DNA of 14,602 nucleotides from Leclercia adecarboxylata. GTDB taxonomy: Bacteria > Pseudomonadota > Gammaproteobacteria > Enterobacterales > Enterobacteriaceae. The DNA is taken from positions 19,374 through 33,975 of the forward strand of contig DERO01000028.1 in assembly GCA_002360945.1 (NCBI GenBank), in the 5' to 3' direction. The position numbers were made by a program, and so were the translations under genes. Each line of letters starts with the position of its first letter. Positions within the stretch are counted from its first letter, which is position 1. Positions 14,049 through 14,602 of this stretch are shown in pieces. The notes below the pieces were generated by a model, which did no database searches, had not been told where the DNA came from, and saw nothing but the letters and a program-made list of their open reading frames with translations.

Positions 14049-14077
14049 ATCATAGCAGAACAGAGAAGCCTGCGGAA
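14049..14077 (-). promoter_or_regulatory. Probable fldA promoter
   Basis: On the minus strand, TATGAT (14049-14054) is a good -10, and TTCCGC (14072-14077), 17 bp away, is a weak -35. The start would be near 14042, about 56 nt before fldA. A 6-bp inverted repeat, CCTGCG-N13-CGCAGG (14069-14093), covers the -35 region. The weak -35 fits activator use; I could not place a SoxS box with confidence. Confidence 0.5.
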
Positions 14078-14141
14078 ACTGCTATCACGCAGGACTGCAC
14101 TCTGTGCTACATGAAAGCAACAAGAAGGGGAGTTTTCTGAC

Positions 14142-14429
14142 TTACGCTTTGTCGTGCCATTTCTCGAGCTGCGCGATCAGCATCTCTTCGATAAGCTCAC
14201 TGCGGCTGATCTCACGGGCATTCGCCAGCTCGTTCAGCGCATCGACGGCTTCAGCATTCAGTTTCAGCTCGACGCGTTTAAGCCCACGACTTTTATCGCG
14301 TTTAAGCTGATTGCGCTTATTAATGCGCAGCTGTTCATCACGCGAAAGCGGATTGGTTTTCGGTCGTCCCGGGCGACGCTCATTCGCGAACAGATCTATT
14401 GTCGTGCGGTCCGTGTGTTCTTTGGCCAT
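14142..14429 (-). CDS. ybfE: Small ribbon-helix-helix-type DNA-binding protein YbfE
   Basis: The 95-aa product matches E. coli YbfE, an uncharacterised protein known as a LexA-regulated gene. The N-terminal third is basic (RRPGRPKTN, an AT-hook-like RPGRPK, then KRNQLKRDKSRG). The rest fits an Arc/MetJ ribbon-helix-helix fold: a strand KRVELKLN (about 51-58), helix DALNELANAR, and helix SRSELIEEMLIAQLEKW. Start 14429 gives MAKEHTDRTT as in E. coli; the 10-residue extension to 14459 is rejected. The Shine-Dalgarno is weak. The last residues (EKWHDKA) differ from the E. coli tail that I recall. Likely a DNA-binding regulator; its targets are unknown. Confidence 0.9.
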   Translation of the reverse strand: MAKEHTDRTTIDLFANERRPGRPKTNPLSRDEQLRINKRNQLKRDKSRGLKRVELKLNAEAVDALNELANAREISRSELIEEMLIAQLEKWHDKA

Positions 14430-14543
14430 GATTCTGAGACTTCGGGGGAAACAAGACACCCTGCTAATGCCCGGGCGATAAGCGCGCCATCATACATCAC
14501 CGAAAACGGCACGCCAACGACTGGAGGCCCGCAGGCAACCAGT

Positions 14544-14563
14544 CGCTCTCTTTTTAATCAATT
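14544..14563 (-). promoter_or_regulatory. Degenerate LexA-box position upstream of ybfE
   Basis: On the minus strand the site reads AATTGATTAAAAAGAGAGCG. The E. coli ybfE LexA box, as I recall it, is AACTGATTAAAAACCCAGCG. The two align base for base with changes at four positions, and the required CTG-N10-CAG has become TTG-N10-GAG. It overlaps the ybfF stop. LexA binding is probably lost or weak. Confidence 0.5.
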
Positions 14564-14602
14564 TTCGATATCAGCGAGGTAACGGCGGATAGCGCGCAGC
14601 AC
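14558..14602 (-). CDS. ybfF: Esterase YbfF, last 14 codons only
   Basis: The minus strand at the window end reads VLRAIRRYLADIEN then TGA. This matches the C-terminus of E. coli YbfF (ending AVLRAIRRYLND by memory), an alpha/beta-hydrolase esterase acting on acyl-CoA and small esters. The rest is outside the window. Gene order ybfF-ybfE-fldA agrees with E. coli. Confidence 0.85.
   Translation of the reverse strand: MLRAIRRYLADIEN

Noticed and set aside
13987..14049. N-terminal extension of flavodoxin by 21 residues
   Set aside because: The extra residues have no counterpart in flavodoxins and would cover the promoter-proximal leader; [10 protein letters not shown] is the conserved start.
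14430..14543. Search for an intact LexA site between ybfE and ybfF
   Set aside because: No CTG-N10-CAG was found in this stretch; only the degenerate box at 14544-14563 remains.
1..14602. Mobile elements, CRISPR arrays, prophage or defence genes
   Set aside because: All long stretches are explained by conserved core genes in E. coli order; no transposase, integrase, direct-repeat array or tRNA-linked att duplication was seen.

Overview
The window is ordinary enterobacterial core chromosome. Gene order and near-full-length agreement with Escherichia coli proteins, as I remember them, place it in the Enterobacteriaceae. The NagE permease domain differs from the E. coli and Klebsiella form I recall, so a genus such as Enterobacter, Leclercia or Lelliottia seems likelier than Escherichia; the genus is inference. 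The order is metT (5' end only), asnB, nagD, nagC, nagA, nagB on the minus strand, then nagE, glnS, chiP, chiQ on the plus strand, then fur, uof, fldA, ybfE and the last codons of ybfF on the minus strand.

Left part (1-2131): the first 20 nt of an elongator tRNA-Met and its strong promoter with a GC-rich discriminator, then asnB with its terminator, and an asnB upstream region holding a perfect interrupted palindrome.

Centre (2132-8599): the amino-sugar regulon. nagB-nagA-nagC-nagD reads left and nagE reads right from a shared 324-bp control region. That region carries two NagC operators 94 bp apart with a CRP site between them. NagE brings in N-acetylglucosamine as GlcNAc-6-P, NagA deacetylates it, NagB turns it into fructose-6-P and ammonia, and NagC is the GlcNAc-6-P-responsive repressor. 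NagD is a HAD phosphatase at the end of the operon. nagE looks mosaic: its EIIA end is almost E. coli-like, while its EIIC permease domain is not.

Right-centre (8600-12659): glnS has its own promoter and terminator. The chitoporin operon chiPQ follows, with two more NagC operators 235 bp apart, a CRP-like site between them, and a 12-nt perfect complement to the small RNA ChiX over the chiP ribosome binding site. NagC thus ties chitin-oligosaccharide entry across the outer membrane to GlcNAc use inside.

Right end (12660-14602): fldA-uof-fur, where a 28-codon leader ORF overlaps the fur start and its ATG sits inside a Fur box and a sigma70 -10 hexamer. ybfE follows, with what looks like an eroded LexA box, and then the ybfF 3' end.

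I see no mobile element, CRISPR array, prophage or obviously new system. The interest lies in regulation (paired operators, the ChiX site, uof/Fur box stacking, the lost SOS box) and in the divergent nagE permease.
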